Assembly (NCBI RefSeq): GCF_002954705.1
Contig: NZ_MSCO01000001.1
Location: forward strand, 649,361-696,258
Direction of reading: 5' to 3'
DNA from: Aliivibrio sifiae
Lineage (GTDB): Bacteria > Pseudomonadota > Gammaproteobacteria > Enterobacterales > Vibrionaceae
Length of the DNA: 46,898 bases
The position numbers and the translations under genes are program-made. Numbering within the stretch: position 1 is the stretch's first letter; the number at the start of each line of letters is the position of its first letter. The notes under the pieces were generated by a model that did not search any database, was not told where the DNA came from, and saw only the letters and a list, made by a program, of their open reading frames with translations. Shown here in pieces: positions 1 through 8,038 of the stretch.

Positions 1-275
1 CCATCCTATCGTTTTTAATTCTTCCATATTATTCTGATTTTTATAATTAATTTATCAATTTCGATATCATAATGACGAAATAGCGATGTAATGATTTACT
101 TTCAATATTGACGTAGTGTACTAAGCTTAAATTGGCATCAATAATATTCATGGACATGTAGCTACTTTTAGTAAGTTCATGAATGTGATGATTCAAACTT
201 TTAGTGATAAAAATGTCATTATTTTTTCATCGCTTAATAATAATGTGATTATAATATTTATAAGGATTTGAAAGT

Positions 276-674
276 ATGAGTTATGTGACTAAGTTAATAT
301 GTTCAATTATTACCGTTGGTTTTCTTTTTGGTTGTGCATCAAGTGATGATGCAATTGACCAACAGAAGCAAAATACAAGTAAGATTGATGAATTAGAATC
401 AAAAATAAGCACATTAGAACTTGAACTACAAAAACAACAAGAGACAGATGAAGAGATTACTGAGGCTGTGAATCAGTTAGGCGTGGAGCAGGAACAGGCT
501 AAATCAGATAATCAGGACGTTCAAGAAGTGAAAACGTATTTAGTTAATAAAAATGACACATTATCTAAGATAGCTATAGCTCAGGGGATGGAGTTAGAAG
601 ATATAATTAACTTAAATCCACAGGTTGAAAATCCTAATTATTTATCAATTGGTGAAGAAATTAATATTAAATAG
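276..674 (+). CDS. Small LysM-domain lipoprotein
   Basis: A 132-residue secreted protein of unknown function. The N-terminus is a short hydrophobic segment ending in LFGC at about residue 20, which reads as a lipoprotein signal with Phe at the -2 position, a little unusual for a lipobox. Residues about 28-75 are rich in Gln, Glu, Lys and Leu and look like a coiled coil. Residues about 85-132 form a LysM domain (YLVNKNDTLSKIA... NPN..SIGEEINIK), a fold that binds peptidoglycan glycan chains. A likely role is an envelope protein tethered to a membrane and touching the wall; this is inference. The ATG start has an AAGGA sequence nine bases upstream, and a TATAAT-like hexamer lies at 250-255. It stands alone and is followed by a bidirectional terminator. 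The 275 bases before it are very AT-rich and show no other gene. Confidence 0.8.
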   Translation: MSYVTKLICSIITVGFLFGCASSDDAIDQQKQNTSKIDELESKISTLELELQKQQETDEEITEAVNQLGVEQEQAKSDNQDVQEVKTYLVNKNDTLSKIAIAQGMELEDIINLNPQVENPNYLSIGEEINIK

Positions 675-743
675 AGCTATCTATTTAGATAAAGAAAATC
701 TCATTACTAGTAATTAGGGATGTGTATTTTATTGAAAATAAAG

Positions 744-775
744 AAAAACCCAATGCCGATAGGTATTGGGTTTTT
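744..775. terminator. Bidirectional intrinsic terminator between LysM gene and yajL
   Basis: A 14-bp stem (AAAAACCCAATGCC paired with GGTATTGGGTTTTT, one G-T wobble) closes a four-base loop GATA. It has a T tract on the right and, read from the other strand, a T tract on the left. It separates the convergent lipoprotein gene and yajL. Confidence 0.85.
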
Positions 776-787
776 AATTAAGTTAAT

Positions 788-1378
788 TTAGACTTGATGA
801 TAATTTAAATTTGGTAGTGTCACTAAATCCGCAGCTAGTTTAGCTGTTAATTCTTTTCCACCAAATAATGTAACAATTTCCATTGCAAACTCAAGTGAGG
901 AACCTGGACCTTGGCTTGTAATTAAATGGTTTAATACATCAGTAAAAACACGTTTAATACGACGATTTTTTTCAGGAATCGCTTCCATTAAGCTTGGATA
1001 GCAAGTCATTAGAGCATCTGGATATAAATCATGATGCTGTAATACGATAGCCGGAGCTGCACAGATAGCGGCGACCCATTTTTTATCGTATTTTTGTTGT
1101 TTTAGCATTTCGATTAATAAAGTACTGTTACGGAAATTTTCACAGCCTTCAAGACCTCCGGGAAGAACAATACAATCAAATTCTTCATCAGCCACATCGA
1201 CTAATTTTACATCAGCAGTTAGCGTGACTCGTTGTGCTGCTTTCATTGTTAATGCACCATCAAATGCGGTACTGGCAATCGTAACTTCAAATTTAGCGCG
1301 TTCTAGAATATCAATTACCGTGATAGCTTCTAGCTCTTCTGTTCCAGGAGCTAAGCAAACGAGAATTTTAGTGGTCAT
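788..1378 (-). CDS. yajL: YajL/DJ-1 family protein (protein/nucleotide deglycase or chaperone)
   Basis: A 196-residue cytoplasmic protein of the DJ-1/PfpI superfamily. It begins TTKILVCLAPGTEELEA, with the conserved Glu15. The nucleophile-elbow cysteine is Cys106 in VAAICAAPA, the same position as in E. coli YajL and human DJ-1. Family members protect against oxidative and carbonyl stress and have been reported as deglycases, an activity still debated. The length matches the family. Its ATG overlaps the stop of panE as ATGA, so the two are translationally coupled, the same panE-yajL pairing found in other gammaproteobacteria. Confidence 0.93.
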   Translation of the reverse strand: MTTKILVCLAPGTEELEAITVIDILERAKFEVTIASTAFDGALTMKAAQRVTLTADVKLVDVADEEFDCIVLPGGLEGCENFRNSTLLIEMLKQQKYDKKWVAAICAAPAIVLQHHDLYPDALMTCYPSLMEAIPEKNRRIKRVFTDVLNHLITSQGPGSSLEFAMEIVTLFGGKELTAKLAADLVTLPNLNYHQV

Positions 1379-2280
1379 AACAAGTTCTCTTCTAATTGTT
1401 TTATTTGATTATATAACGTTTCATTGATTGGTGTTGAAATAGCATGTTGCTTTGCTTTTTGTAATAAATAACCTGTGATGAAATCGATCTCGGTTTTTCG
1501 CTGATAAAAGCAATCACGATTCATTGAAGAATAGTTAGCTGAAGTTGCTGATATTACTTGGTATACCGTCGAGAGCAATTCTGCTTCTGTCCATTGTATT
1601 TGTTCTTGTTGCAACACTTGATGCACTTCATGGCAAATACGGTTTACGTCTTGATGCCGACTTGGTTGAGATAGTTCCCCATTTTGACATTGATAAATTG
1701 CAGTTAGGGGATTAATCGCACAGTTAATGGCAAGCTTTTTCCACAATGCCGTTTGGATATCAGAGTTCCATTCAGTACTTGGCAAACTGTGTTGTAGTAC
1801 ATCTTGGATAAATTGGCATTGATTACCTAATGAATTGAATGGCCCAACGACGGTATGGCCAAAACCAGTATGCTTTACTGTGTGGGCATTTTCTTTTAAT
1901 GCACCATGTGTCGTGGTGGCTTGTAGGATAGGGTGATGACTGATTTGATTTTCTATTGCATCAATCGCCCCCATGCCATTGTGCATAAAGAGCAATATGG
2001 TTTCTTGTGATAATAATGGAAGTATAGGGAGTAATGCGCTTTCTACTTGCCATGCTTTAACGGTAATAAAAAGCAAATCACAGTGAATGAGTGATTCTTT
2101 GTTATCACAGGAAAAAGAATACGAAGAGTTTTCTTGTGTATTTAAAGTAAGAGAAAGTTCAGAAGGTGTGGTTCTTCTGGTCCACAACGAGACATTATGT
2201 CCTGCTTTTTGAAGATAACATGCCCATAGGGAGCCTACAGCTCCGGGACCAAGAATAGTGATATTCACGCGACTATCCAT
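1375..2280 (-). CDS. panE: 2-dehydropantoate 2-reductase (ketopantoate reductase)
   Basis: It reduces ketopantoate to pantoate with NADPH in the pantothenate/CoA pathway. The N-terminal Rossmann motif is LGPGAVGSLWACYLQ. The C-terminal helical domain contains WKKLAINCAINPLTAIYQC, typical of the family, with the lysine and asparagine used in substrate binding and catalysis. I start it at the ATG at 2280, giving 301 residues that open MDSRVNITILGPG. The frame runs on upstream only to a TTG at 2328, inside the ompK terminator arm, which would add an atypical hydrophobic extension. There is no strong Shine-Dalgarno sequence. It overlaps yajL by four bases at its end. Confidence 0.9.
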   Translation of the reverse strand: MDSRVNITILGPGAVGSLWACYLQKAGHNVSLWTRRTTPSELSLTLNTQENSSYSFSCDNKESLIHCDLLFITVKAWQVESALLPILPLLSQETILLFMHNGMGAIDAIENQISHHPILQATTTHGALKENAHTVKHTGFGHTVVGPFNSLGNQCQFIQDVLQHSLPSTEWNSDIQTALWKKLAINCAINPLTAIYQCQNGELSQPSRHQDVNRICHEVHQVLQQEQIQWTEAELLSTVYQVISATSANYSSMNRDCFYQRKTEIDFITGYLLQKAKQHAISTPINETLYNQIKQLEENLL

Positions 2281-2319
2281 TAAGAATAAATAATCAAAAC
2301 AGTGTAATATGTTTACCAG

Positions 2320-2354
2320 AAAAAACAAAGGCGCTCATGATGAGCGCCTCTGTA
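2320..2354 (-). terminator. Intrinsic terminator after ompK
   Basis: On the minus strand GGCGCTC and GAGCGCC pair around ATCAT and are followed by TTTGTTTTTT. It lies between the ompK stop and panE, so it probably ends ompK transcription. Confidence 0.85.
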
Positions 2355-2375
2355 AAATTAATATTCTAAATTAGA

Positions 2376-3239
2376 TTAGAACTTGTAAGTAACACTTAGG
2401 TAGTGACTCACGCCTGATGATTCCCACTTACCAGTATCGCCAGGGAAGAAATTAGTAGCTGCACCATCTTCTAAGCCGTAGATGTCTTGGTAAGCTTTTA
2501 GGCCGTAACCAACAGCAAACTGGTTTGAATGCCAGTAGATACCATTAAACATAGCGCCGCCGTTGCTCTTTGTACCAGCTTGACTATCATCCATACCTAA
2601 TTGGTAATCAATGTAACCTTGGTAAGAAATGAATGAACCGTTATCGAAGAAGTAGAATGGTTTGAACCAGTTAGCCGATACTTGGTAGCCGTTCCAATCT
2701 TTAGTGTTTAAATCGTAAAGACCGTAGAAGTTAAGACCAACTTTACCTAACCAAGGAACCATGATGTCAGAGCCTAAACCCCAGAAAGAGTTATTAACAC
2801 CTTCTGTTTTACCTGTTTTTTCATTATAACTAGTATTACCGCCCCAGTTAAATAATGTCGCAACGTACAGTTCTTGAATTGGACCTATTGATAAATCTTT
2901 ACCAGTTAATCCATCTAAAGACATGCGTGGTGCAAATTTCATGAACATTTTGTCTGGTGATGTAGATTTATCAGTGTCGTCTTTGTTAGCTAGGTTAAAT
3001 ACATCAACGTAGCCATAAAGATCAAAAATGCCAGAGCGACCGCCAAATTCCATTTCTAAATAGTCATGTGTATTTTCTGCAGCAGTGCTTGAAGCTGGTT
3101 TCTCATCGATTGAATACATGTAGTTAAACTGCATGAATTTGAAATCATTCTTATGAGTATCACCGTCTGTATAATCAGCAGCGAAAGTAGGTGCAGAAAG
3201 AGTAGCAAGAACAGATAGAGCTAAAAGGGATTTACGCAT
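2376..3239 (-). CDS. ompK: OmpK/Tsx-family nucleoside-specific outer-membrane channel
   Basis: A 287-residue outer-membrane beta-barrel of the Tsx family, which takes up nucleosides; in vibrios the member called OmpK is also a vibriophage receptor. A Sec signal peptide ends SAPTFA-ADYTDG at about residue 20. The body has the family pattern of alternating aromatic beta strands (FMQFNYMYSID, YLEMEFGGRSGIFDLYGYVDVFNL, FWGLGSDIMVPWLGKVGLNFYGLYDL) and the C-terminal strand ends SHYLSVTYKF, with the terminal Phe that the BAM complex recognises. It is monocistronic: its own terminator follows and a long promoter region with a CRP-like site precedes it. CRP control would agree with the CRP/CytR control known for E. 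coli tsx. Confidence 0.92.
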   Translation of the reverse strand: MRKSLLALSVLATLSAPTFAADYTDGDTHKNDFKFMQFNYMYSIDEKPASSTAAENTHDYLEMEFGGRSGIFDLYGYVDVFNLANKDDTDKSTSPDKMFMKFAPRMSLDGLTGKDLSIGPIQELYVATLFNWGGNTSYNEKTGKTEGVNNSFWGLGSDIMVPWLGKVGLNFYGLYDLNTKDWNGYQVSANWFKPFYFFDNGSFISYQGYIDYQLGMDDSQAGTKSNGGAMFNGIYWHSNQFAVGYGLKAYQDIYGLEDGAATNFFPGDTGKWESSGVSHYLSVTYKF

Positions 3240-3410
3240 AATGGCATCTCTATAGTTATGTATTACTAAAAATAAAAACCAGTAGAATTAATACTGTTTT
3301 TCAGATGAGCACATATTATAGATAAAGTTCACTTTTTTAAATGCAATTTATGTAATCATGATGTTATATATAGATCTTGATCCTGTTTCTATTGTTAAGT
3401 TCAATAATAA

Positions 3411-3426
3411 GGTGATCCTTGTCACT
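3411..3426. promoter_or_regulatory. CRP-like palindrome upstream of ompK
   Basis: The core GTGA-N6-TCAC (3412-3415 and 3422-3425, spacer TCCTTG) matches the CRP half-site arrangement but lacks the outer T and A of the full TGTGA-N6-TCACA. It lies about 170 bases upstream of the ompK ATG, in a gap whose only other neighbour is the end of ampG. Confidence 0.45.
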
Positions 3427-3466
3427 TACTTGACATTATTATGACGGTAAAGTGTGAACAAGAACA

Positions 3467-3494
3467 AAAAAGCCCCCGTAATTCGGAGGCTTTA
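3467..3494 (-). terminator. Intrinsic terminator after ampG
   Basis: On the minus strand AGCCTCCG and CGGGGGCT pair (one T-G wobble) around AATTA and are followed by TTTTTT. It closes the rlmG-yajG-ppiA-ampG group. Confidence 0.85.
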
Positions 3495-3523
3495 GTAGCA
3501 TAGTTGTTATCTAAATATGTAGC

Positions 3524-4867
3524 TTAAGAACCTTGAGCTTTATCAAGTAGCGCTTTGAAATGCCCTTTAAGCATAAGTAACATAACCAAACTTGGGATAA
3601 CCATAACGGCAGTTAATATAAAGAACAATGGCCAGCTATTTAAGTAGTCAACAAGCTCCCCGCTGAAAGAAGCGAGAGTGGTTCTACCCAAGTTACCTAA
3701 TGAGGCAAGTAAGGCATATTGAGTGGCGGAAAAAGCCTCTCCCGTTAATATCGTTAAGAAAGACACAAATGCAACAGTAGAGAAAGCCGTTGTAAAATTA
3801 TCCACGAGAATTGTCGCTAAAAATAAGTGCTCGTTAGGGCCTACATTTGCGATTAAAGCAAACATTAGATTACTTGCAGACATGGCGATGCCGCCGATCA
3901 TAAGGCCCTTAATTACACCAAATCGAACATTGATTAAACTGCCTAATAAAGTAAAGAAGACCGTCGCGCCCCAACCAATCAGTTTTGAGTAGTAACCAAT
4001 TTGCTCATTACTAAAGCCAATTTCTTTATAGAAAGTAATCGACATCCTGCCTAGGAAAGCTTCACCGATCTTAAATAAGAAAACAAAGAGTAATAAGGTA
4101 CAGGCTGTTTTAACACCATTACGGTTAAAGAAGTCATAGAACGGCTCAATGACGGTTACCGTAAACCAAGCAGCAATTTTAGATCCTACAACTTTATTAT
4201 GGCGCTCTTCTGCTTCATGTTGAAGTTCGTCACGTTTTGTTTTTGGTTCGCCAACAAGTAAAGTAAAGACCATTAATAAAGCCACAATTCCAGCCATTCC
4301 ATAATAAACACCATTCCAGCCAATGCTGTCAGCATTCACAAACGCTAGGTATCCAGGAAGAGAATAGCCTGTCCACCAACCGATTACTGCCATTGCTGAT
4401 GCTTGTGGCATTTTACTGGATTCTGACTTAGGAAAAGTATCAATACGAAACGCGTCGATAGCGACGTCTTGTGTAGCAGATGCGGTAGCAATAGCTAGGG
4501 CAAACATAGATGTTAGTGCTAAATTATTTGCAGGATCTAAGCCTGCAATTTGCAAGGTACAAACGAAAACAATTGACTGGCACAAGAAAATCCAACTACG
4601 ACGTTGGCCTAATTTATTTCCTAGAAAAGGTAATTTTACACGGTCAACAAGTGGAGCCCACATGAAATTAATAGCATAAACAGCAAAAACAGATCCAAAA
4701 TAGCCAATGGCAGCACGAGTTAACCCTGCATCTTTAAGCCAACCTGACATGTTTGAGCCAATAAGTACCCATGGAAAACCACTCGAACAACCGAGCATGA
4801 AAACCCAAAGCAGGCGTTTATCCATGTAGCTTTTTATGGCTGTTTTCCATTGCATGGAATGAGACAT
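3524..4867 (-). CDS. ampG: AmpG muropeptide permease (MFS)
   Basis: An inner-membrane importer that brings anhydro-muropeptides from the periplasm back to the cytoplasm for peptidoglycan recycling, and so feeds the AmpR/AmpC beta-lactamase signal where that exists. It has 447 residues, many hydrophobic segments and the AmpG signature near the N-terminus (LLWVFMLGCSSGFPWVLIGS, then WAPLVDRV and GQRRSWIF). The ATG at 4867 has AGGAG six bases upstream. The yajG-ampG neighbourhood is shared with E. coli; here a cyclophilin gene sits between them. A stem-loop separates it from ppiA, so expression may be partly uncoupled. Confidence 0.9.
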   Translation of the reverse strand: MSHSMQWKTAIKSYMDKRLLWVFMLGCSSGFPWVLIGSNMSGWLKDAGLTRAAIGYFGSVFAVYAINFMWAPLVDRVKLPFLGNKLGQRRSWIFLCQSIVFVCTLQIAGLDPANNLALTSMFALAIATASATQDVAIDAFRIDTFPKSESSKMPQASAMAVIGWWTGYSLPGYLAFVNADSIGWNGVYYGMAGIVALLMVFTLLVGEPKTKRDELQHEAEERHNKVVGSKIAAWFTVTVIEPFYDFFNRNGVKTACTLLLFVFLFKIGEAFLGRMSITFYKEIGFSNEQIGYYSKLIGWGATVFFTLLGSLINVRFGVIKGLMIGGIAMSASNLMFALIANVGPNEHLFLATILVDNFTTAFSTVAFVSFLTILTGEAFSATQYALLASLGNLGRTTLASFSGELVDYLNSWPLFFILTAVMVIPSLVMLLMLKGHFKALLDKAQGS

Positions 4868-4898
4868 GAAACGCTCCTTGTTATTAAAAGAGATAGAA

Positions 4899-4925
4899 AA
4901 AGCAAAGCAGCCCGAAAGCTGCTCT
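4899..4925 (-). terminator. Stem-loop between ppiA and ampG
   Basis: On the minus strand AGCAGC and GCTGCT pair around TTTCGG and are followed by TTTGCTTTTT. It is a plausible leaky terminator that would lower ampG transcription relative to the genes before it. Confidence 0.65.
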
Positions 4926-4948
4926 GTAATTTGGTTATTTTAACGTGA

Positions 4949-5509
4949 TTATTTAATCAATGTTGCTTTAGTTATGATAATTGGCTCAACCGGTATATCT
5001 CGCATTCCATTAGGAAGTGCTTTGGTTTTTTTTGTTGCCATTTTTTGGATAACATCAAAACCTTGAGTTACTTTACCAAAAACAGCATAACCTGGTGGGC
5101 GTTGACTTCCGTTTAGAAAGTCATTGTCATTAAGATTAATATAAAATTGACGAGTGGCTGAATCAGGGTTATTAGTACGAGCCATTGCAATCGTTGCTGT
5201 ATCGTTTTCTAATCCATTATCGCCTTCATTTCTGATTGGACCATAACTTGATTTTTTCAGCATGTTTTTATCAAAACCACCACCTTGAGCCATAAAGCCC
5301 GGAATTACACGGTGAAATTGAGTGCCTACGTAGCTACCGTCTTCTACATAACGGATAAAGTTGGCAACAGAAATAGGCGCTTTCTCTGAATTTAGTTCAA
5401 CAGTGAAGTTACCTAGTGTTGTTTCGAATTTTACAGATTCAGCAAATGCGGCATTAGTGAATCCAAGAGCTGCAATTAATAGTGCGGCTTTAGAAGTCCA
5501 TTTCATCAT
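4949..5509 (-). CDS. ppiA: Periplasmic cyclophilin-type peptidyl-prolyl isomerase
   Basis: A 186-residue cyclophilin that catalyses cis-trans isomerisation at proline during folding of exported proteins. A Sec signal peptide ends ALGFTNAAFA-ESVKF, placing it in the periplasm. The cyclophilin core is intact: FHRVIPGFMAQGGGF carries the active-site Arg, Phe and Gln, followed by IAMARTNNPDSATRQFYINL and GYAVFGKVTQGFDVI. Starting bases read TAATGATG, so the gene starts inside the yajG stop codon (one-base overlap). The symbol is by resemblance to E. coli PpiA. Confidence 0.88.
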   Translation of the reverse strand: MMKWTSKAALLIAALGFTNAAFAESVKFETTLGNFTVELNSEKAPISVANFIRYVEDGSYVGTQFHRVIPGFMAQGGGFDKNMLKKSSYGPIRNEGDNGLENDTATIAMARTNNPDSATRQFYINLNDNDFLNGSQRPPGYAVFGKVTQGFDVIQKMATKKTKALPNGMRDIPVEPIIITKATLIK

Positions 5510-6078
5510 TAGAAATTACCTTTAATATAGGTTTGTAGTTCTTCATCTACTGCAATCTTATCTAGTACTGCATTTAAAAGATCATTAAGAACTGCTTCGA
5601 TATCCTGATTGTCAGCGCTCATTGCGCCTGTTTTTTCAGATACACCGTTGTATGTTTTTACAAATTTACCTTGTGGTGTTTCTGCGGTAATTTGCAGTTT
5701 AACTTGAGTTTTGATTTCATTGCTCATTAGTGAGTCCTGAACACTCACTAGAGCTTCAATGATGTCTAAACGCAGTGTGTTATCACTATCTACAGTAATA
5801 ACAAACCCTTGTGTTTTTAGTTGTGTAGCCAATGCATCTTCAAGTGTTACACGTAGGTTTTGTTTAGCGTGGATTGGTTGTACGTTCTGGCGTCCGTTAT
5901 CGATGACCGCAACGTATTGTGCTGTACGTAAGTCACTGCTATCTAAAGTCAGTTTTACATCGTCCACGATCTGATGTGCATTTGATGAAGCAACAGGTTG
6001 GATATCCAGCTGAGGATCAGAAGGAGCGCTACATGCGGCTAAAAATAAAGCAGAAAGGGCGATAATTGCCTTTTTCAT
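5509..6078 (-). CDS. yajG: YajG family lipoprotein
   Basis: A 189-residue predicted lipoprotein with a clear lipobox, ALFLAAC-SAPSDP, and no Asp at position +2, so outer-membrane sorting is likely. The rest is the YajG domain, whose function is unknown; it resembles proteins that assemble at the outer membrane. It sits 13 bases after rlmG and overlaps ppiA by one base. The yajG-ampG association is conserved in enterobacteria. Confidence 0.88.
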   Translation of the reverse strand: MKKAIIALSALFLAACSAPSDPQLDIQPVASSNAHQIVDDVKLTLDSSDLRTAQYVAVIDNGRQNVQPIHAKQNLRVTLEDALATQLKTQGFVITVDSDNTLRLDIIEALVSVQDSLMSNEIKTQVKLQITAETPQGKFVKTYNGVSEKTGAMSADNQDIEAVLNDLLNAVLDKIAVDEELQTYIKGNF

Positions 6079-6091
6079 TGGGATATCCTTT

Positions 6092-7237
6092 TTATTTTGA
6101 TTTTTCAGCTTTAACAGCTTCTAAAATAACGAATTTTGAATTGCTAGCAATAGTGGTGACATTTTCTTCACCGAACAAGCGACATAATTTATCATCATAA
6201 TCAAGATGACGGTTTCCAATAACTAATAATTTCCCTTCTTTACATAAGATGTGCTTAGCATCACAAAACATTTGCCACGCGATATGGTCAGTAATGGCTT
6301 GCCCTTGATGGAAAGGAGGGTTACATAGTACTAAATAGCTACTGTGTTTTTTAAAGCCATCTAAGCAATTGTTGGCAATAAATTGGAATTGACGCTCTTT
6401 GCCTAAATTGACTTCTAGATTACGGCGAGCAGATTCAACAGCCATAAAGCTTTCATCAACACAGGTAATACGAGCTTCAGGGTTTAGTTGAGCTGCTTTA
6501 ACGCTAAGAACACCGTTACCACAACCTAAATCAATAATATGGCGTAATTCAGGATCAACTGGGATGTGCTCAAGCATAAAGCGAGCCCCTTGATCTAAAC
6601 GTTCACCAGAGTAGACATTAGGGTAGTTTAATAAATCAATGCATTCATTATCAACACTCCAGCATACTGCTTCTGCAATGGTTGCTGGGTTCGTTGCATT
6701 TGCATTTGAAAACACTAAACGATGCTTCTTCCAAGCTAAAGAGGTTTTAGTTTCACCTAGATAATCTTCAAACAACTCAAGTGTTGAACTGTGAATTTCT
6801 TTTGCTTTATTAACCGCAATGATTGGACATTCAGCTGTCATCGATTGGCGAAGTTGTTGAAGTTGCCACGTTAGCATGCGGTTATTTTTAGGGATTTGCA
6901 TTAGTACAAGATCAAACCCTTGAGGCATTTCTTCTGTTGATGTGATTAGCTGTACACGATTACATTGGTTACGCTGTAGATTTTTTAAGGTACCACGTTG
7001 AGCAACAAAAGAATCAGTCATCATAGTAACGTTATGTTTTTCAGAGAACCAACAAGATAAAGCACCAAAATTATCATTTAAGATAAGAATGTTTTTTCCA
7101 TCTTCTAAGTTTAATTCTTCAATGTGATTAATGATGTATTCATCACCAGCATCCCAAGCTTGTAATAATTCTTGAGCGCGTTTTGGGTAACGCTGTAAAT
7201 TCAAGCTTCGGTCAAATAAACATAATTCGGTTTTCAT
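6092..7237 (-). CDS. rlmG: 23S rRNA (guanine-N2) methyltransferase G (m2G1835)
   Basis: A SAM-dependent methyltransferase that makes m2G at position 1835 (E. coli numbering) of 23S rRNA. It has the two-domain layout of RlmG/RsmC: a degenerate N-terminal methyltransferase-like half (LILNDNFGALSCWFSEK) and an active C-terminal half with the SAM motif HIIDLGCGNGVLSVKAAQ and the catalytic NPPF tetrapeptide in LVLCNPPFHQGQA. The length of 381 residues matches the family. In E. coli rlmG (ygjO) lies elsewhere, so its position next to bolA and yajG is a vibrio arrangement. Confidence 0.92.
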   Translation of the reverse strand: MKTELCLFDRSLNLQRYPKRAQELLQAWDAGDEYIINHIEELNLEDGKNILILNDNFGALSCWFSEKHNVTMMTDSFVAQRGTLKNLQRNQCNRVQLITSTEEMPQGFDLVLMQIPKNNRMLTWQLQQLRQSMTAECPIIAVNKAKEIHSSTLELFEDYLGETKTSLAWKKHRLVFSNANATNPATIAEAVCWSVDNECIDLLNYPNVYSGERLDQGARFMLEHIPVDPELRHIIDLGCGNGVLSVKAAQLNPEARITCVDESFMAVESARRNLEVNLGKERQFQFIANNCLDGFKKHSSYLVLCNPPFHQGQAITDHIAWQMFCDAKHILCKEGKLLVIGNRHLDYDDKLCRLFGEENVTTIASNSKFVILEAVKAEKSK

Positions 7238-7329
7238 AATTTAGGTCTTCAATAAGGTACGCTTCTGGCTATTGTCGCAAATGGTGTATAAAGTGGAAAT
7301 AGAAGAATTCAAATAAAGAAAGGAATTAT

Positions 7330-7644
7330 ATGATTCAGCATCAAATTGAACATAAATTACGCACTGAACTGTCGTCGTCTTACTTAAAAGTACTAAATGA
7401 GAGTTATATGCATAATGTGCCAGAAGGCTCAGAGAGTCACTTTAAAGTGATTGTTGTTAGTGATGAGTTTGAAGGAAAGCGTTTATTAGCTCGCCATCGC
7501 ATGATAAATGCAATTTTGGCGGATGAACTAGCGAATTATATCCATGCTCTTGCTATCCATACCTATACAGAAGCTGAGTGGGAAGCGTTAGATGCTGAAA
7601 AAGTTCCATTATCACCTAACTGTATGGGTGGTTCAAAAGGTTAA
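7330..7644 (+). CDS. bolA: BolA family protein
   Basis: A 104-residue cytoplasmic protein with the BolA alpha/beta fold. It shows the loop histidine in [16 protein letters not shown] and the helix motif [13 protein letters not shown], where His and downstream residues take part in [2Fe-2S] sharing with monothiol glutaredoxin GrxD. BolA also acts as a morphogene and transcription regulator in E. coli. It is divergent from rlmG with a 92-base gap. An AAGGAAT sequence precedes the ATG. The C-terminal GG-rich tail after NCM is normal for vibrio BolA. Confidence 0.93.
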   Translation: MIQHQIEHKLRTELSSSYLKVLNESYMHNVPEGSESHFKVIVVSDEFEGKRLLARHRMINAILADELANYIHALAIHTYTEAEWEALDAEKVPLSPNCMGGSKG

Positions 7645-8038
7645 CAATGAAATAAAAATGTTTAATTTTTAACGTAAAATAAATAAATGTTACTTTCAAT
7701 TGTTAAAAAATGACTAACTATCGATGTCATTGCTACTAAGGTGGTATTTTTTGATTTTGGACAATAATTGTGCACTGGATCTAAAATGCTTAAACCATTT
7801 CAATGATTTCTAACAATGAAGAGCAAAAAATTGTGGGAATCTGGCTATTGAACGTGGCATCCACACCATAAAAAATGCTAGAATCTTCCGCCTTAAAATA
7901 GCTTTTTTCGTCTTTATGTAAAAAGCATATTGCTAAAATGTTATATCTGTGGTGGTTTTTCTACTTTGGATTGAGCAGATTAGTAATGTCGTGTCTTATA
8001 TAGAATCCTTTTTCCCAATAAAATTAGTGCAAGTGCGT
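7645..8038 (+). promoter_or_regulatory. nqr operon promoter region
   Basis: A 394-base gap between bolA and nqrA without a convincing gene. The best promoter candidate is an extended -10, TGC followed by TAGAAT at 7879-7884, with a weak -35 (TGGCAT, 7855-7860, 18-base spacer). That would give an untranslated leader of about 150 bases before nqrA. I found no convincing terminator for bolA and no recognisable riboswitch here. The reading of the promoter is tentative. Confidence 0.35.

Noticed and set aside
7675-7710. ArcA-type direct repeat (GTTA copies) upstream of nqrA
   Set aside because: The two GTTA elements are 13 bases apart, not the spacing expected for ArcA.
7854-7870. Possible sigma-54 promoter (GTGGCATCCACACC) before nqrA
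   Set aside because: The -24 part is close to TGGCAC but the -12 TTGC element is missing at the right spacing.
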